64,000 nt of DNA from Streptomyces rubellomurinus. GTDB taxonomy: Bacteria > Actinomycetota > Actinomycetes > Streptomycetales > Streptomycetaceae. Both the position numbers and the translations under genes were made by a program. Below, one piece after another: positions 1 through 7,924 of this stretch. The notes beneath the pieces are model-generated. The model had not been told where the DNA came from. It was given only the letters and a program-made list of their open reading frames with translations, and searched no databases. Where the stretch lies: assembly GCF_000961885.1 (NCBI RefSeq), contig NZ_JZKH01000043.1, positions 1 to 64,000 of the forward strand, written 5' to 3'. How positions within the stretch are numbered: the stretch's first letter is position 1; every line of letters starts with the position of its first letter.

Positions 1-386
<386 letters not shown>

Positions 387-459
387 CACGGCACTTCGCG
401 TCCACTGGCCGCACACCCGGGCCATCACACACCACAGTCACCGGGGGAGAAACCAGAAC

Positions 460-672
460 ATGACCGCTACCGCCGAACCCCTCATCCGGATCGTCCGCGG
501 CTCGCTCAGCGACGAGGAGCTGGCCGCCCTGACCGCCGTCCTGGCGGCCCGCGCCACGGCCGCCCAGCAGGCCGCGGCCGCCGCCGCGCCGATCGAGCCG
601 ATCGCCAGCTGGCAGCGCCTGGAGCGCCGCCCGGCGTACTACTCGCCGGTCAGCTGGCAGCAGGCCGCCTGA
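460..672 (+). CDS. Acyl-CoA carboxylase epsilon subunit
   Basis: A 70-residue protein of the AccE/PccE family, which binds the beta subunit of actinobacterial acyl-CoA carboxylases and raises the activity of the complex. Visible hallmarks are the N-terminal IRIVRGSLSDEELAALTAVL segment, an Ala-rich variable linker, and the C-terminal W-x-R-x10-YYSPVSW type ending. The ATG at 460 follows a GGGGGAGA ribosome site. It lies directly behind the beta subunit gene and is probably cotranscribed with it. Confidence 0.92.
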   Translation: MTATAEPLIRIVRGSLSDEELAALTAVLAARATAAQQAAAAAAPIEPIASWQRLERRPAYYSPVSWQQAA

Positions 673-803
673 CGCACCGCGCAGCTCCCGACGGCCGGTC
701 ACCCCACGCGGGTGGCCGGCCGTCCGGCGTGCCCGGGACACCCCCCGCAGGAACCCCGCAGGGGTGCCGACCGCACCGGTCGGGCCCGACGCGGCTCGGT
801 AGG

Positions 804-821
804 ATACCTACCGGACGGTAT
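804..821. promoter_or_regulatory. Butyrolactone-receptor operator-like inverted repeat (ARE-like)
   Basis: Arms ATACC (804-808) and GGTAT (817-821) are separated by 8 bases. This is the ATACC-N8-GGTAT geometry also present at 2475-2492 and, with one mismatch, at 2300-2317. It sits about 72 bases before the start of the first TetR gene. Operators of ArpA/ScbR-type receptors are palindromes of this sort. Binding here is inferred. Confidence 0.6.
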
Positions 822-893
822 GCGGCCCGCCGCCCCGCCGGCCTCGTGGAACAGGCCGCCACCGGGGCGCCAGAACTATCCAGGGAGGCTGCG

Positions 894-1508
894 ATGGCCA
901 GGCAGGCCCGGGCGTTGGCGACCCGCCAGGCGGTGCTCGTCGCGGCGGCCGAGGTGTTCGACGAGCGCGGCTACGCCGCCGCCACCATGGCCGAGATCCT
1001 GGACCGCGCCGGCGTCACCAAGGGCGCCCTCTACTTCCACTTCCACTCCAAGGAAGAGCTCGCGCTCGCCGTCATCGAGGGCCAGGGCGCCTGGATCGCC
1101 ACCTGGAAGCCCGCCACGGACAGCCCGGTGCAGATCCTGATCGACCTCGGCTACGCCTTCGCGCACGCCCTCCTGGACGACCCGCTGGTGCGCGGCAGCA
1201 TCCGGCTCACCATCGAGCACGGCAGCTTCACCCAGCCGCAGATCGCGGCCTACCAGGGCTGGATCGACCTGGTGCGCGGCCTGCTGGAGCAGGCCCGGGA
1301 GGCCGGCGAACTGCGCCCCGGGGTCGACCCGGGCGCGGCCGCCGGGGTGATCACCGGGGCCGTCACCGGCATCCAGCTCAGCTCCCAGGTGCTCACCGAC
1401 CGGCGGGACCTGGTCCGGCGGATCGGCGAGCTGTGGACGCTGCTGCTGCCCGGGCTCGTCGAGCCGCGGGCGCTGGCCCGGCTGAGCATCGCCGACCGGA
1501 CCTCCTGA
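894..1508 (+). CDS. TetR-family regulator, gamma-butyrolactone receptor type (ScbR/ArpA-like)
   Basis: A 204-residue protein with an N-terminal TetR DNA-binding domain (about residues 8-55; TRQAVLVAAAEVFDERGY, then the recognition part GVTKGALYFHFHSKEELA) and a C-terminal ligand domain. The TKGALYFHF motif and overall pattern resemble A-factor receptor-like proteins, which release DNA on binding gamma-butyrolactones and so control antibiotic production and development. The ATG at 894 follows AGGGAGG; an open frame continues further upstream but lacks a ribosome site. A second TetR gene and an AfsA-type synthase follow, and an ARE-like site lies upstream. Whether it is a true receptor or a pseudo-receptor cannot be decided from sequence. 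Confidence 0.85.
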   Translation: MARQARALATRQAVLVAAAEVFDERGYAAATMAEILDRAGVTKGALYFHFHSKEELALAVIEGQGAWIATWKPATDSPVQILIDLGYAFAHALLDDPLVRGSIRLTIEHGSFTQPQIAAYQGWIDLVRGLLEQAREAGELRPGVDPGAAAGVITGAVTGIQLSSQVLTDRRDLVRRIGELWTLLLPGLVEPRALARLSIADRTS

Positions 1509-1524
1509 CCGCTCCCGGAGGCCG

Positions 1525-2184
1525 TCAGACCTGGTAGGCGACCCGGCGCTCCACCGGCACCAGGGCGGGCAGCGCGGCCGTCCACAGCCGGCGGACGGCC
1601 TCCGGCGCGAGCCGGTCCGGCGTGCCCCCGGACAGCAGCACCTGGCCGGCCGCCAGCGCCGTGAGCAGGTCGGCGGCGGCCCGCCGGTCCAGCCCGGGGC
1701 ACAGCTCCCCGGCGGCCTCGGCCCGGGCCAGCAGGCGGTGGACCACGGCGGCCAGACCGCGCCAGGTGGCATCGGTGCCGGGCCGGGCGTCCGGGCCGGG
1801 CCGGGCGTCGGTGCCGGGTGGGGCGTCCGGGCCGTCGCGGCGGACGGCCCGCCGGCCGAGCCGGACGCCCGCCCGGACCACCACGTCCTCGCGCAGCAGC
1901 CGGGCCAGCTCGTGGGTGAGGTCGATCAACCCCTGCAGCGGCCCGCCCCCGGCGCGCAGGGCGCGCAGCGCGGCCGAGCCGATCTGCCGCCCGGCGGCGG
2001 CGCGCACGCCGTCCGCGAGGGCCTGCTTGGACACGTAGTGGAAGTAGAGGGCGCCCTTGCTGACGCCGGCCCGGCGGCTGATGTCGACCAGGCTGGCGGC
2101 CTCGAATCCGACGCTGGCGAAGGTGTCCGCCGCGGCGAGCAGGACGGCGTTCCTGGTCCGTTCCGCGCGCATCTGCTTGACCAC
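1525..2184 (-). CDS. TetR-family regulator, second butyrolactone receptor homologue
   Basis: A 219-residue TetR regulator, convergent with the first (16-bp gap). The N-terminal half carries the helix-turn-helix with ISRRAGVSKGALYFHYVSK, very like butyrolactone receptors. The GTG at 2184 (VVKQMRAERTR) is chosen because a GGAGGGGG ribosome site precedes it and homologues start with such a KQ-x-RAE sequence. In the ligand domain there is a low-complexity insertion of repeated PGTDAR/PGPDAR units (DNA about 1771-1831), which probably loops out. It faces away from the afsA gene across a region with two ARE-like sites, an arrangement typical of a receptor that represses itself and the synthase gene. 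Confidence 0.82.
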   Translation of the reverse strand: MVKQMRAERTRNAVLLAAADTFASVGFEAASLVDISRRAGVSKGALYFHYVSKQALADGVRAAAGRQIGSAALRALRAGGGPLQGLIDLTHELARLLREDVVVRAGVRLGRRAVRRDGPDAPPGTDARPGPDARPGTDATWRGLAAVVHRLLARAEAAGELCPGLDRRAAADLLTALAAGQVLLSGGTPDRLAPEAVRRLWTAALPALVPVERRVAYQV

Positions 2185-2299
2185 TGCCCCCGGCCCCCTC
2201 CGCTCGACCGGGCGCGGCCCCCGCCCCACCCGGGTTGCTGTCGGCACGCCCCGCCTCCCCTGCGGCGAGCGACGCCCCGCATGCGGACGGCCACCGCCG

Positions 2300-2317
2300 A
2301 AACCGCATGGTAGGTAT
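2300..2317. promoter_or_regulatory. ARE-like operator upstream of the second tetR gene
   Basis: AAACC (2300-2304), 8 bases, GGTAT (2313-2317): one mismatch to the ATACC-N8-GGTAT pattern. The right half, GGTAGGTAT, is identical to that of the site at 2475-2492. It lies about 116 bases upstream of the GTG start on the minus strand. Confidence 0.5.
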
Positions 2318-2472
2318 CTAATCTATCGCCCCCGTCGACCCCGCCGTCCAGCGGGGACGGACCCCCGCCCAAGGTCGGAACCACCCGTCGAACCGGTGTT
2401 TCCGCAGCCCAGAGGCCCTAGGGTGAGCTCCGGGGCGGGGGCCGGCGACGGAAGCCACCCCGACCCGCCGGG

Positions 2473-2494
2473 ACATACCGGGTGGTAGGTATGT
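2473..2494. promoter_or_regulatory. ARE-like operator upstream of afsA
   Basis: A perfect 7-bp inverted repeat, ACATACC (2473-2479) and GGTATGT (2488-2494), with an 8-bp spacer; total 22 bp, the usual size of autoregulatory elements bound by butyrolactone receptors. It is the best of the three sites in this locus and lies 58 bases before the afsA-like start codon. Confidence 0.68.
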
Positions 2495-2552
2495 TCTGCC
2501 CGGGGCGTCCGCAGCGGCCGCTCGACCGACACCCTGAAGCGGGGGGCCCGTC

Positions 2553-3614
2553 ATGCCGCCGATCGTAGGGCCGGACGCCCTCGACCCCTACGCCCTCCTC
2601 CCGGCCGCCCCCGGCCCGGCCGCCCACGTCGGCCGCCCCCGCCCCGGGTACGGCTTCCACGAGCGGACCGTCTCCCGGCACCTCGTCCACCGCGCCTGCG
2701 TCTCCGAGGTCCTGCTCACCGGCTGGCAGGCCACCGGCCCGCACGAGTTCCTGCTCGGCGCCCAGTGGCCCCGGCTGCACGGCTTCTACCGGCTGCCCGG
2801 CGACCGCTACCACGACCCGGTGCTGATGGCCGAGACCGTCCGGCAGGCCGGACTGCTGATCGGCCACGCCGGATTCGGCGTCCCGCACGACCACCACCTC
2901 GCCCTCACCGACCTCTCCTACACGCTCGGTGAGCCCGGCCTGACCGGCCTCGCCGTCACCACCGGACCGGCCTCGCTGATGCTCGCCGCCCGCTGCGAGG
3001 ACGTCCGGACGCGGCACGGCCGGCTCGACTCGCTGCGGGTGAGCGCCGAGATCAGCCGGGACGGCCGCCCGGTCGGCCACGGTTCCGTCCGCCTGCGCGC
3101 CGCCACCCCCGCCGGGTACGCCCGGCTGCGCGGCCCCGTCCGGCACCCCGCCGAACCGGCCCCGCCGCCGGCGCCCGCCCCGCCCGGACTCGTCGGCCGG
3201 ACCCGGCCCGCCGACGTGGTGCTCAGCCCCACCCCGCGGCCGGACACCTGGCTGCTGCGCACCGACCCCGCGCACCCGGTGCTCGCCGACCCCGCACTGG
3301 ACCACGTGCCCGGGATGCTGGTGCTGGAGGCCGCCCGGCAGGCCGCCCAGCGGCTGCGCCACCCCGAGCCGGTGACGCCGGTGGAGCTGGTCACGGCCTT
3401 CGAGCACTACATCGAGCTGGACCGGCCCTGCCTCGTCCGGGCCGTCCGGGAGCCGGCGCCGGGCGGGGTGCGCCGGGCGCCGGTGGTGGTCCGGCTGGTG
3501 CAGGACGGGCGGACGGCGGCCGAGTGCCGGCTGCTCACCGAGCCGGTCGGCGGGCCGGTCGCCGCGGCCCCCGGCCGCGGCGTGCCCGCCGTCCGTCTCC
3601 CGCTCGCGAGCTGA
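2553..3614 (+). CDS. afsA: AfsA/ScbA-family gamma-butyrolactone biosynthesis protein
   Basis: A 353-residue protein with two AfsA hot-dog repeats (roughly residues 35-140 and 205-335). AfsA-type enzymes condense a beta-ketoacyl chain from acyl carrier protein with dihydroxyacetone phosphate, the first committed step to A-factor-like signals. Visible family features are the HLVHRACVSEVLLT segment, the Y-H-D-P-x-L-x-E-T-x-RQA motif in repeat 1 and the related LDHVPGMLVLEAARQA motif in repeat 2. The ATG at 2553 follows a GGGGGG-rich stretch. Two receptor-type regulators adjoin it and an ARE-like palindrome lies just upstream, so expression is probably under butyrolactone receptor control. No separate reductase for the next pathway step is visible nearby. 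Confidence 0.9.
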   Translation: MPPIVGPDALDPYALLPAAPGPAAHVGRPRPGYGFHERTVSRHLVHRACVSEVLLTGWQATGPHEFLLGAQWPRLHGFYRLPGDRYHDPVLMAETVRQAGLLIGHAGFGVPHDHHLALTDLSYTLGEPGLTGLAVTTGPASLMLAARCEDVRTRHGRLDSLRVSAEISRDGRPVGHGSVRLRAATPAGYARLRGPVRHPAEPAPPPAPAPPGLVGRTRPADVVLSPTPRPDTWLLRTDPAHPVLADPALDHVPGMLVLEAARQAAQRLRHPEPVTPVELVTAFEHYIELDRPCLVRAVREPAPGGVRRAPVVVRLVQDGRTAAECRLLTEPVGGPVAAAPGRGVPAVRLPLAS

Positions 3615-3635
3615 GGCCCGCCGCGCTCCTTCCGG

Positions 3636-4046
3636 TCACGCCGCCGCGAGCGCGGCCGCCGAGGACCGGCCGGCGTGCATCACGCTGAGGTTGGCGGCCA
3701 GCCGGACCGGGTCCTGGGCCAGCCAGAGCCGCAGCGCCGCGCCGAGCGCCGCGCTCGCCGACTCGACCCGGACGTCGGTGACCTGCGCGATCCGGGCCGC
3801 CCCCGGCACCAGCAGGTCGGCCAGCGCGGTCGGCAGCCACACCGTCAGCGCGCACGGCGCGGGCGTCGCGAGGGCGCCGAGCAGCCGGTAGGCGTCCCCC
3901 GGCGCGCTGAGCGTGGGGATGATGTCCAGCAGGGCGTCCGCGACCACCTCGGACACGTCGCTGCGGTGCCCCTGGGCGAGCCGGCGGAGCAGCAGCTGCT
4001 CGCCGGCGGTGATTCGGACGGTCAGCATGACCTCGTCGCACTCCAT
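3636..4046 (-). CDS. Hypothetical protein (136 aa)
   Basis: I do not recognise this protein. The ATG at 4046 (MECDEVMLTVRITAGEQ) is preceded by a good GAGGAGGA ribosome site. It is soluble, without signal peptide or membrane segment, predicted mostly helical, with a Leu/Arg-rich N-terminal third (LLLRRLAQGHRSDVSEVV) that could be a helix-turn-helix or ribbon-helix-helix-like fold, and an Ala-rich C-terminus. It converges with the afsA-like gene (21-bp gap). A link to butyrolactone signalling is possible from position only. Confidence 0.6.
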   Translation of the reverse strand: MECDEVMLTVRITAGEQLLLRRLAQGHRSDVSEVVADALLDIIPTLSAPGDAYRLLGALATPAPCALTVWLPTALADLLVPGAARIAQVTDVRVESASAALGAALRLWLAQDPVRLAANLSVMHAGRSSAAALAAA

Positions 4047-4116
4047 TGCGCGATTCCTCCTCAGTTCCCTCCCGTACCGGCCTGGCGGCCGGCACGACCT
4101 ACCCCTGTCGCACGTC

Positions 4117-4148
4117 GGCCCGGCCAACCATGTGCGGAGAGCCGGGCC
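4117..4148 (-). terminator. Hairpin downstream of ccsB
   Basis: GGCCCGGC (4117-4124) pairs with GCCGGGCC (4141-4148) around a 16-base loop, 19 bases after the ccsB stop. A plausible end for the hemL-to-ccsB run; no T-tract follows, as usual in this GC-rich group. Confidence 0.45.
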
Positions 4149-4166
4149 GGTGGGTGTGCGCCCCGG

Positions 4167-5297
4167 TCAGATCCCCGCGTAGGAGTGCTTGCCGGTGACG
4201 AAGATGTTCACGCCGTAGTAGTTGAAGAGCCAGCAGGCGAAGGCCGCCAGCGCCAGGTAGGCCGCCTTGCGCCCCTTCCAGCCGGCCGTCGCGCGGGCGT
4301 GCAGGTAGCAGGCGTAGGCGACCCAGGTGACGAACGACCAGGTCTCCTTCGGGTCCCACTCCCAGTACTTGCCCCAGGCCGCCTCGGCCCAGATCGCGCC
4401 CGCGGTGATGGTGAACGTCCACAGCGGGAAGACCAGGGCGTTGATCCGGTAGGACAGCTTGTCGAAGGTGGACGCGGCGGGCAGGCGGCGCCAGATCGAC
4501 GCCGAGGTGCCCAGCGGGCCGGTGGTCAGGCCGGCCGCGATCCGCTTCTCGAAGGAGTCCTTGCCGAGGTACAGCAGGGTCGCGATGAACGCCGCGTAGA
4601 ACGCGCCGCCGCAGAAGATCGCGGTGGAGACGTGGATCGCCAGCCACGGCGAGTGCAGCGCCGGGACGAGCTGGTCGGAGTCGGTGTACAGCGTGGTGGT
4701 GGCGATGCCCAGGGTCAGCAGCACGGCCACGACGACCGGCAGGCCGAGCCAGCGCACGTTCTTCCGGGCCGCCAGCAGCACCAGGTAGGCGGCCGTCATC
4801 GAGAAGGCGAACGCGCAGGAGAACTCGTACATGTTGCCCCACGGCCAGCGGGACACCGACAGGCCGCGGGAGACGATGCCGCCGCCGTGCAGCAGCAGGC
4901 CCAGCACCGTGAGCGAGACGGCGATCCGGCCGGCCAGGTCGGCCCGCTCGCTGGTGCCGGCCGCGCCCGGGCCGTCCACCTCGTCCGCGCCGCGGCCGCT
5001 GGTGACCACCGTCGCGCCCTCGCCGGCCACGGCGGTGCGGGTCAGCGTGGTGGTCCCGCCGCCGGCCCCGGCCACCGTGACGGTGACCTTCTTGACGCCC
5101 TTCGGCCCGGCCGCGGCGACGGTGTCGGCCAGGCTGCCCGCCTGCTCCTTCGAGCGGACGGCGACGGCGCCCTTGCTGCCGAAGGTCCACTCGATCATGT
5201 GGGCGAACATGGCGAGCGTGTAGACCACCATCGCCGAATAGATCAGCTTGTTGGAAAGGTCGGCCAGCTGTGGGTCGACCGCCGAAGCGAGGTGCAC
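4167..5297 (-). CDS. ccsB: Cytochrome c biogenesis protein CcsB (CcsA/ResC type)
   Basis: A 376-residue multi-pass membrane protein of the System II cytochrome c synthetase. With ResB it carries haem across the membrane and attaches it to CxxCH motifs of apocytochromes on the outer face. The tryptophan-rich haem-handling motif is present near the C-terminus (WGKYWEWDPKETWSFVTW), along with conserved His residues in flanking helices. Residues about 80-130 form a hydrophilic, low-complexity cytoplasmic loop. The ATG at 5297 is only 3 bases beyond the resB stop, so the genes are translationally coupled. Gene order resA-ccdA-resB-ccsB is the standard actinobacterial System II cluster. Confidence 0.95.
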   Translation of the reverse strand: MHLASAVDPQLADLSNKLIYSAMVVYTLAMFAHMIEWTFGSKGAVAVRSKEQAGSLADTVAAAGPKGVKKVTVTVAGAGGGTTTLTRTAVAGEGATVVTSGRGADEVDGPGAAGTSERADLAGRIAVSLTVLGLLLHGGGIVSRGLSVSRWPWGNMYEFSCAFAFSMTAAYLVLLAARKNVRWLGLPVVVAVLLTLGIATTTLYTDSDQLVPALHSPWLAIHVSTAIFCGGAFYAAFIATLLYLGKDSFEKRIAAGLTTGPLGTSASIWRRLPAASTFDKLSYRINALVFPLWTFTITAGAIWAEAAWGKYWEWDPKETWSFVTWVAYACYLHARATAGWKGRKAAYLALAAFACWLFNYYGVNIFVTGKHSYAGI

Positions 5298-5300
5298 CGT

Positions 5301-7121
5301 CTACTCCTTGGAGTTCTGGTCGGCGGGGGTGGGGTCCGAGGGCGCGGACGGGGCCTCGGGATCATCGGTCTCGTCGGGCTCTACGGTGTCGTCGGGCTCT
5401 ACGGTGGCGTCGGCCTCGTCGGGCTCGTCGGACTCCTCGGCGGCCGGGGCGTCGTCCTGGAGGTCCACCGCGAGTTCGGCCAGCTCCTCGGCGATCTTCG
5501 CCGACTCGCTGCGGGCCAGGCCGGCCAGCTCCACCTGGGTGCCGCCGCCCGGCAGGGCGACCGCGCGCACCCAGATCCGGCGGCGCTGCAGGAACAGCGA
5601 GCCGATCAGGCCGAGGATCGCCAGCACGCCGCCGGCCAGGGCGATCTCGTTGCCCGGGCGGTGCGAGACGTTGAAGCTGGCGAAGCGCTTGTAGCCGTCG
5701 AAGGTGAGGGTGCCGTAGCCGCTCGGCAGCTCCCAGACCTGCCCGGGCTTGAGCCGGGCGGCGGCCGGCTTGTCGTCCTGCTGCAGCTGGGTCATGTTCT
5801 TGGTGTCCAGCTGGTAGATGTTCTGCGGCCGGCCGGAGTTGTTGCCGAGGTCGCCCGCGTACACGTTGAGCACCAGCATCGGCGCGGCGTCGTCCGGGAA
5901 GAGCGAGATCGGGCCGGTGCCCGCGAAGCTGTCCGGGGCGGTCGGCAGGAAGCTGCCGCTGAAGCCGAGCTGGGTCTTCTTGCCGTCCGGGCCGATGCCG
6001 TAGTCGGAGACCTTCACCACGCCGGTGGAGGTCTGGTTGGCATCCTGCGGCAGGAACGGCGTGGCGCCCTGGTAGACGACCTCGCCCTTGCCGTTGCGGA
6101 CGGTGACCACCGGCGCGAAGCCGTGGCCGATCAGGTAGATCTTGCTGCCGCCGATCTCCAGCGGGTGGTTGACCTCGATCTTGGCCGTCTTGGTCTGCGT
6201 CGGGTCGCTGCCGGCGGAGTACTCGACGTTCGCGGTGAACTGCCGGGCCGCGCCGACCTGCGCACCGGTGGACTGGAAGCGCGCGGTGAAGCTGTCCAGC
6301 TTCAGGTAGAACGGGTCGAGGTCGTCGGTGGTGTAGAACCGGGTGCCGCTGAAGTCGTCGAGCTGGGTGATCGTGTTGGAGTAGCCCTCGCCCTCGACCA
6401 TCAGCTTGCCGGCCGTCCCGGAGGCCAGGCTGGCCCAGGCGAAGCCGCCGAGCAGCGCGAACAGCGACAGGTGGAAGGCCAGGTTGCCGACCTCGCGCAG
6501 GTAGCCCTTCTCGGCCGCCACCGAGCCGCCGGACAGGTGCGCCCGGAAGCCGCGCTTGCGCAGCAGCCGGTGCGCGGCGGCGTTCACCGCGTCGGCGTCC
6601 GCGTCGGTGCGCCAGGCCGCGTACACCGGCATCCGGGTCAGGTTGCTCGGCGCCGCCGGCGGCCGGGCGCGCAGCACGCCGACGAACTGCCAGGTGCGCG
6701 GGACGATGCAGCCGGCCAGCGAGACGAACAGCAGGATGTAGATCGCGGAGAACCAGACCGAGCTGTAGACGTCGAACAGCTGCAGCTTCTCGTAGACCGG
6801 CGCGAGCGTGGTGTGCTGCGCCTTCCAGGACACGACCTTCATCGCGTTCTGGCTGCCCTGGCCGTTCTGCGGGATCAGCGAGCCCGGGATCGCGGCCAGC
6901 GACAGCAGGAAGAGCAGGATCAGGGCGACCCGCATCGAGGTCAGCTGACGCCACATCCAGCGCGCCCAGCCGAGCACGCCGATGCCGGTCGGCCCGTCGG
7001 ACTCGACCGGCGCGGTGCTCAGCCGCTCCGCCGCGGAGTCGGCGTCGGCCTCGGGGCCGGCCTCGGTGTCGACGTCGTCCGGTGCCGGCGGCAGGTCGGT
7101 CCCGGTCGTGGTCTTGCTCAC
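5301..7121 (-). CDS. resB: Cytochrome c biogenesis protein ResB
   Basis: A 606-residue ResB protein, partner of CcsB in System II haem attachment. It has an N-terminal acidic cytoplasmic stretch, three hydrophobic helices in the first 200 residues (the first near RVALILLFLLSLAAIPGSLI), a large extracytoplasmic domain and a final helix near LAGGVLAILGLIGSLFLQRR, followed by a long acidic tail rich in Glu, Asp and Pro. The GTG at 7121 (VSKTTTGTD) is chosen because it begins 2 bases after the ccdA stop; longer starts would run back into ccdA. Confidence 0.93.
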   Translation of the reverse strand: MSKTTTGTDLPPAPDDVDTEAGPEADADSAAERLSTAPVESDGPTGIGVLGWARWMWRQLTSMRVALILLFLLSLAAIPGSLIPQNGQGSQNAMKVVSWKAQHTTLAPVYEKLQLFDVYSSVWFSAIYILLFVSLAGCIVPRTWQFVGVLRARPPAAPSNLTRMPVYAAWRTDADADAVNAAAHRLLRKRGFRAHLSGGSVAAEKGYLREVGNLAFHLSLFALLGGFAWASLASGTAGKLMVEGEGYSNTITQLDDFSGTRFYTTDDLDPFYLKLDSFTARFQSTGAQVGAARQFTANVEYSAGSDPTQTKTAKIEVNHPLEIGGSKIYLIGHGFAPVVTVRNGKGEVVYQGATPFLPQDANQTSTGVVKVSDYGIGPDGKKTQLGFSGSFLPTAPDSFAGTGPISLFPDDAAPMLVLNVYAGDLGNNSGRPQNIYQLDTKNMTQLQQDDKPAAARLKPGQVWELPSGYGTLTFDGYKRFASFNVSHRPGNEIALAGGVLAILGLIGSLFLQRRRIWVRAVALPGGGTQVELAGLARSESAKIAEELAELAVDLQDDAPAAEESDEPDEADATVEPDDTVEPDETDDPEAPSAPSDPTPADQNSKE

Positions 7122-7123
7122 GG

Positions 7124-7921
7124 TCAGATTCCGATCTGGAAGTCGGCGGTCCAGGACTGCAGGTCGCTCACCAGCACGTCCCATTCCCCGGTGACGAGCA
7201 GCAGACCGACCACGACGAGCATGCCGCCGCCGATCCGCATGACGAGCGGGTAGTGCCGCTTGACCCAGCCGAAGGCGCCCAGCGCCCGGCGGAAGGCCAG
7301 CGCGGCCACGATGAACGGTACGCCGAGGCCCAGGCAGTAGAAGGTCATCAGCAGGGCGCCGCGCGCCGCATCGGCCTGGTTCAGCGCCAGGCTCTGGACG
7401 GCGGACATGGTCGGGCCGATGCAGGGCGTCCAGCCGACGCCGAACACCACGCCCAGCAGCGGGGCGCCGAGCAGCCCGACCGCCGGGCGGCGGTGCGAGC
7501 GCACCTCACGCATGCTCAGGCCGGGGACGAGGCCCATGAAGGCCAGGCCCATCAGGACGGTCACCCCGCCGAGCACGATCGAGATGACCCGCTTGTGCTC
7601 CTGCAGGGTGTCCCCGAACTGGCCGAACAGCGCACCGCCGGAGACGAACACCGCGGTGAAGCCGAGGACGAACAGCAGCGCCCCGAGCAGCATCCGGCCG
7701 CGCCGGGTGCCGCGCGCGTCGGCGAGGTCGGCGGCGGAGAAGCCGGTCACGTACGACAGGTAGCCGGGCACCAGCGGCAGCACGCAGGGCGAGAAGAAGG
7801 ACAGCAGCCCGGCCGCGAGCGCGATCGGGGCGGCGGCCAGCAGCGCCCCGCTCTGGACGGTGGTGAAGGTGTCGGCGAGGTGCAGTGCGGCGGGTTCGGC
7901 GCTCACTGCTCCGGCGCTCAC
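7124..7921 (-). CDS. ccdA: Cytochrome c biogenesis protein CcdA (thiol-disulfide transmembrane electron carrier)
   Basis: A 265-residue protein with six predicted membrane helices. CcdA passes reducing equivalents from cytoplasmic thioredoxin to ResA-type thioredoxins outside. The two redox cysteines are visible in SFFSPCVLPLVPGYLSYVTG and VGWTPCIGPT, the paired Cys-Pro motifs of the DsbD/CcdA family. The GTG at 7921 overlaps the upstream stop codon as GTGA; a second GTG 15 bases inside (7906) arises from a 15-bp tandem duplication and could also serve. It lies between the ResA-like and ResB genes. Confidence 0.93.
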   Translation of the reverse strand: MSAGAVSAEPAALHLADTFTTVQSGALLAAAPIALAAGLLSFFSPCVLPLVPGYLSYVTGFSAADLADARGTRRGRMLLGALLFVLGFTAVFVSGGALFGQFGDTLQEHKRVISIVLGGVTVLMGLAFMGLVPGLSMREVRSHRRPAVGLLGAPLLGVVFGVGWTPCIGPTMSAVQSLALNQADAARGALLMTFYCLGLGVPFIVAALAFRRALGAFGWVKRHYPLVMRIGGGMLVVVGLLLVTGEWDVLVSDLQSWTADFQIGI

Positions 7922-7924
7922 TGC
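7895..7924. repeat. 15-bp tandem duplication across the stop/start junction
   Basis: Two copies (7895-7909 and 7910-7924) differing at one base. Each copy contains the GTGA overlap on the minus strand, so the junction of the ResA-like stop and the ccdA start exists twice. Confidence 0.8.

Larger units (their letters stand above)
2185..2552. other. Divergent regulatory region between tetR and afsA genes
   Basis: This 368-bp gap holds no gene that I can support. It contains two ARE-like inverted repeats, at 2300-2317 and 2475-2492, both including GGTAGGTAT. The first is nearer the minus-strand regulator, the second nearer the plus-strand synthase. Each probably covers or borders one of the two divergent promoters. 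Confidence 0.6.

Noticed and set aside
3675..7253. 1192-codon plus-strand open frame
   Set aside because: It is antisense to ccsB and resB, which have clear family motifs; its composition (Gln/Arg/Val/Gly) is typical of the complementary frame of high-GC genes.
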